Part shown: positions 29,501-38,326 of the stretch, piece after piece
Layout: each line of letters starts with the position of its first letter
Numbering within the stretch: the first letter of the stretch is position 1
Source of the DNA: Flavobacterium sp. Root935
GTDB lineage: Bacteria > Bacteroidota > Bacteroidia > Flavobacteriales > Flavobacteriaceae
Reading direction: 5' to 3'
Length of the DNA: 64,000 nucleotides
Assembly: GCF_001429295.1 (NCBI RefSeq)
Contig: NZ_LMJL01000008.1
Coordinates: forward strand, 928,232-992,231
Position numbers and translations under genes: made by a program
The notes under the pieces: model-generated
What the model saw: the letters and a program-made list of their open reading frames with translations, nothing else
The model's database searches: none
What the model was told of the DNA's origin: nothing

Positions 29501-30219
29501 AAGGAAGTAATTCTGAGCGTGAAATGGCAAATGCTATGTACTTAGCCGGCTTTGATGTAAAAGACGTTCACATGACGGATTTAATTTCTGGACGTGAAAC
29601 CTTAGAAGATATTCAGTTTATTGGTGCAGTTGGAGGATTCTCTAACTCAGATGTTTTAGGTTCTGCTAAAGGCTGGGCCGGAGCTTTCTTATACAACGAA
29701 AAAGCCAAAACAGCTTTAGATAATTTCTTCAAAAGAGAAGATACCTTATCTGTCGGAATTTGTAACGGATGCCAGTTGTTTATGGAATTGGAAGTGATTA
29801 ATCCAGAGCATGAAGTTCACGGAAAAATGCTTCATAACGAAAGCCAGAAACACGAAAGTATCTTTACTTCTGTAAAAGTTCAGGAAAACAATTCGGTTAT
29901 GTTATCGACATTGGCTGGAAGTACTTTAGGAGTTTGGGTTTCTCACGGAGAAGGTAAATTCAAATTGCCTTATGCAGAAGATCAATACAACATTGTTTCT
30001 AAATACGCTTACGAAGGTTATCCTGCAAACCCTAACGGTTCTGATTATAACACCGCAATGATGTGTGACAAAACTGGAAGACATTTGGTTATGATGCCTC
30101 ATATTGAGCGTTCGACTTTCCAATGGAACTGGGCGCATTATCCAAAAGACAGAAACGATGAAGTTTCACCTTGGCATGAAGCGTTTGTAAATGCAAGAAA
30201 ATGGATTGAGAAAAACTAA
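26566..30219 (+). CDS. purL: Phosphoribosylformylglycinamidine synthase, single-chain
   Basis: A 1217-aa cytosolic enzyme that turns FGAR, glutamine and ATP into FGAM in purine synthesis. From N to C terminus: an N-terminal domain, AIR-synthase-type domains with FSQANSEHCRHKIF, LKAETHNFPTTVEPFNGAAT and DHGAGGHLNCLSEL, and a C-terminal class I glutamine amidotransferase with the nucleophile Cys1066 in GICNGCQ and the triad HIERSTFQW region. The length shows the fused PurL form, not the PurQ/PurL/PurS split. Expressed from the promoter above; a strong hairpin ends it. Confidence 0.97.
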   Translation: MIHFFENQSKTVFAVQTQNEISAQDISKLNWLFADSNKIEKSALTGFFVGPRATMITPWSTNAVEITQNMGVPGIIRIEEFHPATEDFTDFDPMLFQKFNELDQEIFTINIQPEPILEIDDIAAYNKVEGLALSEEEVNYLNNLAAKLGRKLTDSEIFAFSQANSEHCRHKIFNGTFVIDGEEKETSLFKLIKKTSQENPNDIVSAYKDNVAFVKGPKVQQFAPKSADKPDFYEIKEFDSVISLKAETHNFPTTVEPFNGAATGSGGEIRDRLAGGQGSLPLAGTAVYMTSYSRLNNDRKWENALEERKWLYQTPMDILIKASNGASDFGNKFGQPLITGSVLTFEHSENDRKIGYDKVIMQAGGIGYGKLDQSIKQKPQEGDKIVILGGENYRIGMGGAAVSSADTGAFGSGIELNAIQRSNPEMQKRAANAIRGLVESDNNPIVSIHDHGAGGHLNCLSELVEETGGLIDLDKLPVGDPTLSAKEIIGNESQERMGLVIGQKDIDTLQRIADRERSPMYQVGDVTGDHRFTFQSQSNGSKPMDYALEDFFGSSPKTVMTDKTIDRKYADVAYNAGDFESYLKDVLRLEAVASKDWLTNKVDRCVGGKVAKQQNAGPLQLPLNNVGVMALDYLGKEGIATSIGHAPIAALIDPVAGSRNAIAESLSNIIWAPIKDGLKGISLSANWMWACKNEGEDARLYAAVEGCSDFAIELGINIPTGKDSLSMKQKYPNDEVIAPGTVIISAGGNCTDIRKVVEPVLQKNGDSIYYINLSQDDFKLGGSSFAQIRNTIGNETSTIKDASFFKNAFNTIQELIGESQILAGHDIGSGGLITTLLELCFADVNLGAKIDFSPFAEKDLLKILFAENIGIVFQAKSDAAVEAKLNANNIEFFKIGSVQETATLEFADYKLDIPAYRDVWFETSYLLDQKQSKNGRAQARFENYKNQVLNYTFPAHFTGKKPEIDNSKPRPKAAIIREKGSNSEREMANAMYLAGFDVKDVHMTDLISGRETLEDIQFIGAVGGFSNSDVLGSAKGWAGAFLYNEKAKTALDNFFKREDTLSVGICNGCQLFMELEVINPEHEVHGKMLHNESQKHESIFTSVKVQENNSVMLSTLAGSTLGVWVSHGEGKFKLPYAEDQYNIVSKYAYEGYPANPNGSDYNTAMMCDKTGRHLVMMPHIERSTFQWNWAHYPKDRNDEVSPWHEAFVNARKWIEKN

Positions 30220-30231
30220 AAAATATATTTT

Positions 30232-30264
30232 AAAAGCGCCCGAATTTATCGGGCGTTTTTTTTT
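30232..30264 (+). terminator. purL terminator
   Basis: GCGCCCGA pairs with TCGGGCGT around ATTTA, with A's before and about nine T's after. Confidence 0.9.
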
Positions 30265-30267
30265 ATA

Positions 30268-30403
30268 GCCACGAATTACACGAATTTCCACTAATTAATT
30301 ATTAGTCTAAAAAATAGCAACAGATTAAGGATAGAAGGATTTTTATTCATCGCTCATCCTAATAAATTGAAACTAATTCGTGGAAATTCGAGCAATTCGC
30401 GGC
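30268..30403. repeat. 'gccacgaatt' family inverted repeat, third copy
   Basis: GCCACGAATTACACGAATTTCC at the left and GGAAATTCGAGCAATTCGCGGC at the right form arms, with about 75 nt between them. The repeat directly follows the purL terminator. The gap to 30450 holds no gene. Confidence 0.75.
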
Positions 30404-30450
30404 AAAAAAACCTCGGCACTATCCCCAAATAAGCCGAAGCATTTCATATT

Positions 30451-30732
30451 TCATTCCTTAAAAGCTGATGCAATTCCGGTAACAATATTCGCTGTTCCGA
30501 AGGCAAATAATCCAGAAGCAATTGCAGCTTGTCCAGAAAAAAATTGACTTTCGCGAATTACAGCACTAAAAATTGTTCCGCCAGCCAGTCCGGCAATTAA
30601 ACCTAAACCAATTGTCGAAATAATCCACCAAGGTTCTGGTTCAGGAATTGGCGGTTTTTTCAAAAATCTTCTCCACCAGCCCGGATATTTAGTTCCGCAC
30701 CAGCCCATCGCTAAGAAAAAAGCAGTTTCCAT
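30451..30732 (-). CDS. Small hypothetical membrane protein
   Basis: A 93-aa protein. A Trp/Gly-rich start (MGWCGTKYPGWWRRF, a Pro-rich KKPPIPEPEPWW) precedes two hydrophobic helices, WIISTIGLGLIAGLAGGTIF and GQAAIASGLFAFGTANIVTG. I do not recognise the family. The frame is intact and the hydrophobic/charged layout is coherent, so I consider it a real gene. It stands alone on the minus strand. Confidence 0.6.
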   Translation of the reverse strand: METAFFLAMGWCGTKYPGWWRRFLKKPPIPEPEPWWIISTIGLGLIAGLAGGTIFSAVIRESQFFSGQAAIASGLFAFGTANIVTGIASAFKE

Positions 30733-30974
30733 AATATTAGTTTTATGTGTTGCCTACTCGTTTGCTTTTCGGCTTCCGCATTTTGACGGGATAAAAGTAG
30801 GATTAGAAATTTTTAAAAAGTCAATGAAATTTCCTGTTTTTAAAAGGGGAAAAACACCTTTTTTTTAAAATTTGGAGTTTCATTAAGGAACCATTAGTCT
30901 ATACTAAGACTAACTTAATAATATCTTAAGATGCTTTCTTCTTCGGTATTTCAGTTGATAAATAACTTTGCGGT

Positions 30975-33386
30975 ATGAAAAAATGGAAACAAAATTTAGC
31001 TGCCGCAATTATCTTATTTGCCTTAAGCCAATATTCTTTTAGCCAAAAAACAAATGCTATAAATGGAACTATTTCAGATGGAAAAGCTCCAATCGAATTT
31101 GTCGACGTAGTTTTAAAACCAGTTACTGATACAACCAAAACTGCAGCTTATGCCGTTACTGATGCTTCTGGAAAATTCATTATTGAAAATATAAATCCTG
31201 CCGATTATGTTTTAAAATTTAGATTAATTGGTTTTAAAACAGCTATTCAGAAAATAAAATATTCAGGTTCTTCTATTGCTCTCGGAAATATCGTTTTACA
31301 GGAAGATGCCAATTTACTGAACACAGTTGTTGTAAAATCAGAAAAAAAGCAAATTGAGAAAACGGCCGAAGGTTTTGTATTTAATGCTGTTTCTAATATT
31401 TCCCAGTCTGGCGGAACTGCAATTGATATGCTAAAAAACATTCCGACTGTGGCTGTTGATGCAGATGATGCTGTTTCGTTAAGAGGAAAAACACCTTTGA
31501 TTTTAATTAACGGAAAAAATTCTGCTATTACCAATATGAATCAGATTCCAGCAAGCAGTATCGAAAGTATTGAAATTATTACAAGTCCAACTGCAAAATA
31601 CGATGCTAGTGCAGAGAGCTGTATTATTAACATAAAACTCAAGAAAAATAATTCAAACGGAATAAACGGTGCAGCGGTTCTAGGAAGCGGTTTTGGTGCA
31701 AAAGGCAGAATTAATAGTTCGGTTCTTTTAAATCATAAAACGGATAAATGGAATGTGGGTCTTGCCTATGACAATCGTTTTGCTGGAAGAACTAAAAGAA
31801 TAAAAGGTGAAAGAACGAATTATTTTATTGATGATGAACATTTTATCAATCAAAATAGAAGCGACCAGCGAACTGAAGGTTTGCAAAATTTGAAGTTTAA
31901 TGTAGATTTTTCTCCAAATGAAAGAAATACTTTTTCGTTTGAAGCACTCGGAAACATTGAAAATCAAGATAATGATGAAACATTAAGAACAGCTATTTTT
32001 AAGAGTTCAAATGAATTTTACTCTAGTAACAAACGTCATTCGCTAGAATTAGAGCGTTCAAAAGTCGCAGAATTTGCTTTTAATTATGATCGAAAATTTT
32101 CTGATGATAGAAAAAGTTTAAACGCCAGCATTACGACTTCGTTTAATTTTGATAGAGAAAACACCGATATTGATACTGACAATTATGATGAAAATCAGAT
32201 ACAAATTGGCGACACTTTTTGGCAGAGAACTCACAATTACGAAAAAGAAAATATCTCAAATGCCATTTTAAATTACGCATTCCCTATTTCAGAAAAAACT
32301 ATTATTGAAACTGGATATAAAGGAACTTTTAGATTCTTTAATTCTGATTTTCAAAGTGCAGATGAAATCAATAATGAATATGTGATTAATCCGCTAGCCA
32401 GCAATATTTTTGATTTTAATGATCAAATAAATGCTGTGTATGGACTTTTAAATTCTTATTCAGGTGCCAAAGAGAATCCGAAATGGAAATACAATTTAGG
32501 TTTACGCGCAGAAAATGTTTCAAACAATGGAGCAACACAAAACAATAGTGACCGCTTTAATAATGATTATTTAAAACTTTTTCCTTCGGGATCAATTCAA
32601 TTAAATTTAAAATCGGATGAGTCTTTAAAATTCGGTTACAGCAAACGTATTAATCGTCCAGATTTAGATGATTTGAATCCGTTTATTGATATTACAGATG
32701 CATTGAATCCGCATGGAGGGAATCCGTATTTGAAACCAGAAATTATTCATATTATCGAATTGAATTATAATAAAGAGTGGAATAATTCTTCTCTTTCTGG
32801 AAATATTTTTTATAGAAATGCCAATAATACCATTAGACAATATGCCATTTTACAAGATAACGGAGTGGTTTTATTACAGCCTCAAAACATTGGAAACACC
32901 GTTACTTACGGACTCGAAACGATTTTCAGTTTTAAACCGATTTCTTTTTACGATGCCAATATTAGTGTAACTGCTTTTGAACAAAATATCAATGCCGATA
33001 ATTTAGCACAAGTTCAAGATATTGTCAGCAGCGCTTTCAGCTGGTACGGAAAAATGATTAATAATTTTACGCCTTGGAAAGGCGGAAAACTTCAGGTTAT
33101 TGGCAACTATAATTCTGCCGTTGCAACTCCGCAGGGAAAACGAATTCCGATTTACAATGTAGATATGGGTTTTCAGCAGAAATTAGGAAAAGGAAATGCC
33201 AGATTGGGTTTGGTAGTTACTGATATGCTTAACACTTTAGAAAGCGGTTATAAAAACAGCACTTTATTGTTTAGAAACAATAGAACTTCTAAATCTGATA
33301 CTCGAGCTTTGATGCTGACTTTTGCTTATACTTTTAAATCTGATTTTAAAGAAAAATTACTCGAAAATCAGTTTTCTACAGAGTAA
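30975..33386 (+). CDS. Outer-membrane beta-barrel receptor (TonB-receptor type, CarboxypepD-like N domain)
   Basis: An 803-aa protein with a signal peptide (FALSQYSFS, then Q), a carboxypeptidase-regulatory-like beta-sandwich (about 25-115: INGTISDGKAPIEFVDVVLKP), a plug-like segment (SGGTAIDMLKNIPTVAVD, SIESIEIITSPTAKYDASAE) and a long barrel ending in TFAYTFKSDF. This arrangement belongs to the OMP_b-brl_3 family of TonB-dependent-receptor-like proteins in Bacteroidota. The ligand is unknown. No SusD partner gene lies next to it, so it is not a classic polysaccharide-utilisation pair. Confidence 0.85.
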   Translation: MKKWKQNLAAAIILFALSQYSFSQKTNAINGTISDGKAPIEFVDVVLKPVTDTTKTAAYAVTDASGKFIIENINPADYVLKFRLIGFKTAIQKIKYSGSSIALGNIVLQEDANLLNTVVVKSEKKQIEKTAEGFVFNAVSNISQSGGTAIDMLKNIPTVAVDADDAVSLRGKTPLILINGKNSAITNMNQIPASSIESIEIITSPTAKYDASAESCIINIKLKKNNSNGINGAAVLGSGFGAKGRINSSVLLNHKTDKWNVGLAYDNRFAGRTKRIKGERTNYFIDDEHFINQNRSDQRTEGLQNLKFNVDFSPNERNTFSFEALGNIENQDNDETLRTAIFKSSNEFYSSNKRHSLELERSKVAEFAFNYDRKFSDDRKSLNASITTSFNFDRENTDIDTDNYDENQIQIGDTFWQRTHNYEKENISNAILNYAFPISEKTIIETGYKGTFRFFNSDFQSADEINNEYVINPLASNIFDFNDQINAVYGLLNSYSGAKENPKWKYNLGLRAENVSNNGATQNNSDRFNNDYLKLFPSGSIQLNLKSDESLKFGYSKRINRPDLDDLNPFIDITDALNPHGGNPYLKPEIIHIIELNYNKEWNNSSLSGNIFYRNANNTIRQYAILQDNGVVLLQPQNIGNTVTYGLETIFSFKPISFYDANISVTAFEQNINADNLAQVQDIVSSAFSWYGKMINNFTPWKGGKLQVIGNYNSAVATPQGKRIPIYNVDMGFQQKLGKGNARLGLVVTDMLNTLESGYKNSTLLFRNNRTSKSDTRALMLTFAYTFKSDFKEKLLENQFSTE

Positions 33387-33520
33387 AAAACTGACCAAAA
33401 ATAAATAAATTTCATTCTTGTATTTTTAAGCTTCCATTCTATTAAAAAAATGGATTATATTCGCTCAGAAAAAATCAGCCGCTAGATTTTTTAAGCCCAA
33501 AAACATTAAACCTACATAGA

Positions 33521-33955
33521 ATGAAATTTTTAAAATTACTTTTTATTTTCAGCTTATTTTTTGCTGCCACAACATCACATTCACAAGTTCACGTAGATCA
33601 AATTACGCACAATTCTAAAGATCGTTTTATTACTACTACAATCAATTATCCTGTTTCTGGAACTTATGCGCCAATTGGACAAAAGCAGCCTATTACGGTT
33701 TTAAATCCAGACGGAACTGGTTTTATTCAGGCTGATGATTTGAGCAAACAAAAGATCAATTGGGGAATTGAGTGTACAGAAGAAGGAGTTCCTGTTTTTA
33801 AAGAAGGCTTCAATAGCGCCTCTTACACCTTTTGGTACAGACCAAATGATAGTGAAGAATGGTATTACTCGCAATTCTCGATTCATTTTGCCAAGAAAAA
33901 AATGTTCTTAATGGGAGAGCGAGTAAAAGAATATGAAGATTACAATGTTCAATAA
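33521..33955 (+). CDS. Hypothetical secreted protein
   Basis: A 144-aa protein with a clear Sec signal (LKLLFIFSLFFAATTSHSQ). The mature 120 residues are beta-rich with many aromatic residues (ASYTFWYRPNDSEEWYYSQF). I do not recognise the family. It follows the receptor by about 135 nt on the same strand, so it may be co-expressed, but there is no visible shared function. Confidence 0.6.
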   Translation: MKFLKLLFIFSLFFAATTSHSQVHVDQITHNSKDRFITTTINYPVSGTYAPIGQKQPITVLNPDGTGFIQADDLSKQKINWGIECTEEGVPVFKEGFNSASYTFWYRPNDSEEWYYSQFSIHFAKKKMFLMGERVKEYEDYNVQ

Positions 33956-34133
33956 TCTGTAAAAAATGGTCCTGCTATTAAATTTTTCTTGGTTTTTATG
34001 AAAGTTTACTATAAAAAAGAAAACGTTTTCGTTGAATTTTGATAGTCTCTATAAATTTTCCCATAAAATTTCATAAAATAAAAAATTATACCTAAATTTT
34101 ATTTAATTTGCAGTAAAATTCAATATATTAAAC

Positions 34134-35912
34134 ATGGTTTCAATCACACGCCTTTTTGATTTTCCCTATTATCAACAAGAAACTTACAACCTCCCAGTTG
34201 CTCTTGCAACCAAAAAAAATGGAGTCTGGGAAAAAACATCTAGCCAGGAATATATTGCAAAAGCAAATGCTGTTTCAAGAGCATTATTGCGCATGGGCGT
34301 TAAGAAAGATGATAAAATTGCCTTAATTACTTCAAATAACAGAACCGAATGGAATATCATGGATATTGGTATTTTGCAGACTGGTGCTCAGAATGTTCCT
34401 ATTTATCCAACTATTGCTGAGGAAGATTACGAATATATTTTAAACCACAGCGGCAGTATTTACTGCTTTGTTTCTGATGATGAAGTATATCAAAAAGTAC
34501 AGGCTATTAGAGCGAATGTACCAACTTTAAAAGAGGTTTATTCTTTTAATGAAATTCCAGGCTGCAAACATTGGTCTGATCTATTATTAGCAGGAGAAGA
34601 CGAAAGCAACCAAAACGAAGTTGAAGCTATAAAAGACAGCATTAAAACAGACGATTTAGCGACTATTATTTATACTTCTGGAACGACAGGAAAACCAAAA
34701 GGTGTTATGCTTTCGCACAAAAATATTGTTTCAAATGTTTTAGACAGTGCACCAAGAATTCCTTTTGATGCCGGAAAAAGTACTGCTTTAAGCTTCTTAC
34801 CAATCTGTCATATTTTTGAAAGAATGATTTTGTACATCTATCAATATTATGGTGTTTCGGTTTATTTTGGCGAATCTATTGATAAAATTAGTGATAACTT
34901 AAAAGAAGTTCGTCCAACAGTTATTACAGCTGTTCCAAGACTTTTGGAGAAGGTTTACGATAAAATTTATGCTAAAGGTGCTGAATTAACCGGCATTAAG
35001 AAAAAACTATTTTTCTGGGCTATTGATTTAGGTTTAAAATATGAGCCATACGGAGCAAACGGATTTTGGTATGAATTCCAATTAAAAATTGCCCGCAAAC
35101 TTATTTTCAGTAAATGGAAAGAAGGTTTGGGCGGAAACCTGGATTTAATGGTTTCTGGAAGTGCGGCTTTACAGCCTCGTTTAACAAGAGTTTTTGCTGC
35201 TGCAGAAATTCCGGTTATGGAAGGTTACGGTTTATCTGAAACATCTCCGGTAATCGCTGTAAACGATCAAAGAAACAAAGGTTTTAAAATTGGAACCGTT
35301 GGAAAACCAATCCGCAACATAGAAGTTAAAATTGCCGAAGACGGAGAAATTCTTTGTAAAGGACCAAACGTAATGTTAGGCTATTTCAAAGATCCTGAAA
35401 AAACGGCTGAAGCTTTACAAGACGGTTATTTCCACACAGGAGATATCGGTGAAATTGACAGCGAAGGTTTCTTAAAAATTACCGATCGTAAGAAAGAAAT
35501 GTTCAAAACTTCTGGAGGTAAATATATTGCACCGCAAATGATCGAAAATGCCATGAAACAATCTCGTTTTATTGAGCAGATTATGGTTGTTGGTGAAGGC
35601 GAAAAAATGCCTGCAGCTTTTATTCAGCCAAACTTTGAATTTGTAAAAGAATGGGCTAAAATTCATAAAATTACATTAGGAAGCACAGATAAAGAAATCA
35701 GCGAAAATCCAGAAGTAATTAAACGTATTGATAGTGAAGTGGAAGAAATCAATAAAAAATTCGGACACTGGGAACAAATCAAACGTTTTGAACTTACGCC
35801 AGATGTTTGGTCTATCGACGGAGGACAATTGACTCCTACGCTGAAATTAAAACGTAAAATCATCAAAGAGATTTATAAAGATCTGTATGCTAAAATTTAT
35901 GGTCAGAATTAA
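34134..35912 (+). CDS. Long-chain fatty acid-CoA ligase (AMP-binding)
   Basis: A 592-aa adenylate-forming enzyme. The AMP-binding P-loop is IIYTSGTTGKPKGVMLSH (near residue 183). Later motifs are GYGLSETSPVIAVN, the adenylate-binding YFHTGDIGEIDSEGFLKITDRKKEMFKTSGG, and a closing KLKRKII. These fit the bacterial FadD / ACSL-like group that activates fatty acids to acyl-CoA, feeding the beta-oxidation operon elsewhere in this window. A bidirectional hairpin follows the stop. Confidence 0.92.
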   Translation: MVSITRLFDFPYYQQETYNLPVALATKKNGVWEKTSSQEYIAKANAVSRALLRMGVKKDDKIALITSNNRTEWNIMDIGILQTGAQNVPIYPTIAEEDYEYILNHSGSIYCFVSDDEVYQKVQAIRANVPTLKEVYSFNEIPGCKHWSDLLLAGEDESNQNEVEAIKDSIKTDDLATIIYTSGTTGKPKGVMLSHKNIVSNVLDSAPRIPFDAGKSTALSFLPICHIFERMILYIYQYYGVSVYFGESIDKISDNLKEVRPTVITAVPRLLEKVYDKIYAKGAELTGIKKKLFFWAIDLGLKYEPYGANGFWYEFQLKIARKLIFSKWKEGLGGNLDLMVSGSAALQPRLTRVFAAAEIPVMEGYGLSETSPVIAVNDQRNKGFKIGTVGKPIRNIEVKIAEDGEILCKGPNVMLGYFKDPEKTAEALQDGYFHTGDIGEIDSEGFLKITDRKKEMFKTSGGKYIAPQMIENAMKQSRFIEQIMVVGEGEKMPAAFIQPNFEFVKEWAKIHKITLGSTDKEISENPEVIKRIDSEVEEINKKFGHWEQIKRFELTPDVWSIDGGQLTPTLKLKRKIIKEIYKDLYAKIYGQN

Positions 35913-35935
35913 ATCAGAATAATATAACCAAAAAG

Positions 35936-35969
35936 AAAACGGCTGTCGATAATTTTGACAGCCGTTTTT
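35936..35969. terminator. Bidirectional terminator
   Basis: AAAACGGCTGTC pairs with GACAGCCGTTTTT. It lies between convergent genes, and on the minus strand it overlaps the exonuclease stop. Confidence 0.85.
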
Positions 35970-36513
35970 AATTTTGAAGACACCAACGCAAAATCTTCGC
36001 GATGTTTTTGGCATCATCAATACCGCGGTGATGGGTTCCTTCCAGCGGAATATTCAATAATTCAAGTGCACCATTCATTCCGGTTGGTTTTACTAATCCA
36101 AACTTTTCGGCAAAATGGGTTTTCACATTAATATGTTCATCAGCCATCGGATACGTCACTCCAAACGATTTACACTGCTTTTTAAGCATATTTAAGTCGT
36201 ACTGACCGTAACTTGCCCAAGTATATAAATCGGGGTTGTATTGGTCGATTAACTGATTCACGGCTTCCTCAAAAAGAACTCCATTTTTATCCAGCAAATC
36301 TTGAGTTATAGTAGTTAACTCTGTACAAAACAGACTCACACTCGAAAGCTGGGGCCTGATCAGAATACCTTGATTCTTCGTAATTTCTCCCGTTTGCGTA
36401 TCTAAAACCGCTAACCCGATTTCGATAATTTCATTTTCCTGTCCTTGTGGGACTGCACTCTGCCAGCATGTGGCTTCTAAATCGATAATAATAATTTTAT
36501 CTGTTGTTTTCAT
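35968..36513 (-). CDS. DnaQ-like 3'-5' exonuclease
   Basis: A 181-aa DEDDh exonuclease. Exo I is IIIIDLEATCW (acidic Asp and Glu), exo II sits around ASYGQYDLNML, and exo III is HRGIDDAKNIAKIL (His and Asp). The family includes ERI-1-type RNA exonucleases and DNA polymerase-proofreading homologues; LEATCW resembles the inhibitor/ERI-1-like group, so an RNA substrate is plausible. It lies just upstream of the RNA-repair region but is not part of it by distance. Confidence 0.85.
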   Translation of the reverse strand: MKTTDKIIIIDLEATCWQSAVPQGQENEIIEIGLAVLDTQTGEITKNQGILIRPQLSSVSLFCTELTTITQDLLDKNGVLFEEAVNQLIDQYNPDLYTWASYGQYDLNMLKKQCKSFGVTYPMADEHINVKTHFAEKFGLVKPTGMNGALELLNIPLEGTHHRGIDDAKNIAKILRWCLQN

Positions 36514-36642
36514 TTTTTTAATTTTTTAATAATTGTTTTTTTAACCGCTAAGAACGCTAAGATTAATTTCACGCAGATTTAGAAGATTTTGTATAATCTT
36601 TTTAATCCTTTATCCCGATCGCTATCGGGAGTGGCTAGAAAC

Positions 36643-37146
36643 CTAGAAGAACATGCTTTTAAAATCTAGAAAGAAACTTCTTTTCTTAGACTTTTTTTCA
36701 TGCTTCTCTTTTTTCGCAGCACTTTTCTTTTTCAAAACTTCTTTAGCTTTCTCCATTCGTTTCACTGGTTTTATTTCCTCAGTTTTAGAATTTTCGTAAA
36801 ACTTTTTGAAAGGACGCGGCTCGAAATCAACCAAAATTGCAGCCATATTTATAGCATCAATGTTTGACGGATCTGTTTCACCTTTAAAGAAAGTCTCGAT
36901 AGGTCTAAACTTATCTTTTTTCTCCTTAAATTTATTCTTTTTACTATGATCGAAATCTAAGCCCAATAGATTACTGAAAACATTCAAATCATCTTTTGTT
37001 GGGTTATTTTCGAAAATCAGCCAGCACAAATCACGAAGTTGTCCGCGAGAAGGTTTGTACAAATAATCAAAGTATTTACCTTCTTTTTCGGTCTCGTATT
37101 TTTTTCTAATTGCTTTTTTGTATTTTTCTAATGTATTGTTTTGCAT
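36643..37146 (-). CDS. Hypothetical basic protein
   Basis: A 167-aa protein starting MQNNTLEKYKKAIRKKYETEKEG, with a very Lys-rich C terminus (ALKKKSAAKKEKHEKKSKKRSF-type, residues about 120-155) of likely disordered, basic character. The middle (RGQLRDLCWLIFENNPTKDDLNVF) looks like a small helical domain. I do not recognise the family; nucleic-acid binding is only a guess from charge. It is about 500 nt from the exonuclease. Confidence 0.6.
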   Translation of the reverse strand: MQNNTLEKYKKAIRKKYETEKEGKYFDYLYKPSRGQLRDLCWLIFENNPTKDDLNVFSNLLGLDFDHSKKNKFKEKKDKFRPIETFFKGETDPSNIDAINMAAILVDFEPRPFKKFYENSKTEEIKPVKRMEKAKEVLKKKSAAKKEKHEKKSKKRSFFLDFKSMFF

Positions 37147-37600
37147 GGTATTTTTTTTTTTTGCAATTCTTGGGAATCTCAGGAAATCGAAGGTTTTTCT
37201 GGGAAATCCAATATCACAAAAGTTAAAAGCACCCTTGCTCTACCAGAGAAATATCTCTAAATGATATATATAATCTCCCTAAAATTCACCCTTTCATTCC
37301 ATAGGTTAATCAGTTTCAAATCCATTTTTTTACTTGAGGCATATGACGACTCGCTAAACTCCACTGTTTCTGTTTGATCACTATGATCCGACCTAAGTCC
37401 ACTTTTTTGATTCATCCTTAAATTTTTATTATTAAACTAAATTTTTTACGTCGCGACGATTTCTTTACGAACAAATATTACAATCGCCCTGAGCATTTAT
37501 TTTGCGTACTTCTTTAATTTTCTATCCCGAAGCTTCGAGACTGAGTTGCTAAGTTTTCAAACCTTTGTACCTCTGTACCTTTGAACCTTTGCACCTCAAC

Positions 37601-37629
37601 AAAAAAAAGCACCCAATTATAAGGTGCTT
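37601..37629 (-). terminator. Terminator of small-ORF unit 1
   Basis: On the minus strand AAGCACC pairs with GGTGCTT, followed by eight T's. It ends the transcript of the 31-codon ORF 25 nt downstream of its stop. Confidence 0.8.
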
Positions 37630-37653
37630 CATAACAAATACGATATAACTATC

Positions 37654-37749
37654 TTATTGCCTATATTGATGCACCAACATGTAAAAGCATTCACGCTCCG
37701 AAGGCGCGGCTACTAATCCTGGGTTGTGTATGTATAATTTAAAACTCAT
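37654..37749 (-). CDS. Small ORF, unit 1 (31 aa)
   Basis: Encodes MSFKLYIHNPGLVAAPSERE and then CFYMLVHQYRQ (31 aa). It is not obviously related to any known peptide. Support comes from context: a strong promoter match about 63 nt upstream, a terminator 25 nt after the stop, and resemblance to the second unit. The two peptides share a P-x-E...YM arrangement (Pro16-Ser-Glu18...Tyr23-Met24 here). An upstream 12-codon mini-ORF (37755-37793; MSFRKTTTTIKK) precedes it. Whether the peptide, the RNA or both act is unknown. Confidence 0.5.
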   Translation of the reverse strand: MSFKLYIHNPGLVAAPSERECFYMLVHQYRQ

Positions 37750-37811
37750 TTTATTTATTTTTTAATTGTTGTTGTTGTTTTTCTGAAACTCATTGTTTCG
37801 ATTTTGTCTGG

Positions 37812-37844
37812 CAAAGATATGATGGAAAAAATCATATTTCCAAA
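37812..37844 (-). promoter_or_regulatory. Promoter of small-ORF unit 1 (TTTG-N21-TATCTTTG)
   Basis: On the minus strand TTTG (37844-37841), 21 nt, then TATCTTTG (37819-37812). This is an exact match to the Bacteroidota -33/-7 pattern. Confidence 0.75.
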
Positions 37845-38140
37845 TATTTTTTAAGATTATTTTTCTGACTATCAATTAGTTACATGAAAAATTAAGACAA
37901 AGAAATTCCTGTCCGCAAACTGGTGCAGATCTCTATTTTATATCAAATGACTGTTACTCATCAGATTACTTTCCAAGACTATATCTCTCTATTTTGATTA
38001 ATCATTAAACATATTGGTTAAATATTTTTTTAGTTTTTTTTAGTTCTGGTTTGTTTTCTTTATCATTTTGTTATCACGTTTGAACAATTTCATTGTCATA
38101 CTGAGCGTCCCGAGACTTCGGGAAAAATGCTTTTAAACAA

Positions 38141-38169
38141 AAAAAGCGTCCCGAATTAGGACGCTTTTT
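38141..38169 (-). terminator. Terminator of small-ORF unit 2
   Basis: AAAAAGCGTCC pairs with GGACGCTTTTT; on the minus strand it ends with T's. It lies 29 nt after the ORF stop. Confidence 0.85.
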
Positions 38170-38197
38170 ATATTTTATGATGAGTTACACTCTAAAA

Positions 38198-38296
38198 TTA
38201 CATTTCACTTTCATAAAAATACATATAGCGTCCTGCCATCTCAGCGGGAAAATCTCCTGCTAAAAGTTCAAAACTTGATTTAATTGAAAGTATCAT
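38198..38296 (-). CDS. Small ORF, unit 2 (32 aa)
   Basis: Encodes MILSIKSSFELLAGDFPAEM then AGRYMYFYESEM (32 aa). It shows the same promoter-ORF-terminator layout as unit 1, about 450 nt away on the same strand, and the same P-x-E...YM arrangement (Pro17-Ala-Glu19...Tyr24-Met25). No membrane helix or signal peptide is seen. Candidate functions are a regulatory RNA, a peptide regulator or a small bacteriocin-like peptide. None is supported by homology I can recognise. Confidence 0.5.
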   Translation of the reverse strand: MILSIKSSFELLAGDFPAEMAGRYMYFYESEM

Positions 38297-38326
38297 ATGT
38301 ATTTTTCTGTTTATTAATTACAGATA

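Noticed and set aside
37257..37415. 52-codon minus-strand ORF
   Set aside because: No matching promoter or terminator and an unconvincing composition; not listed as a gene.
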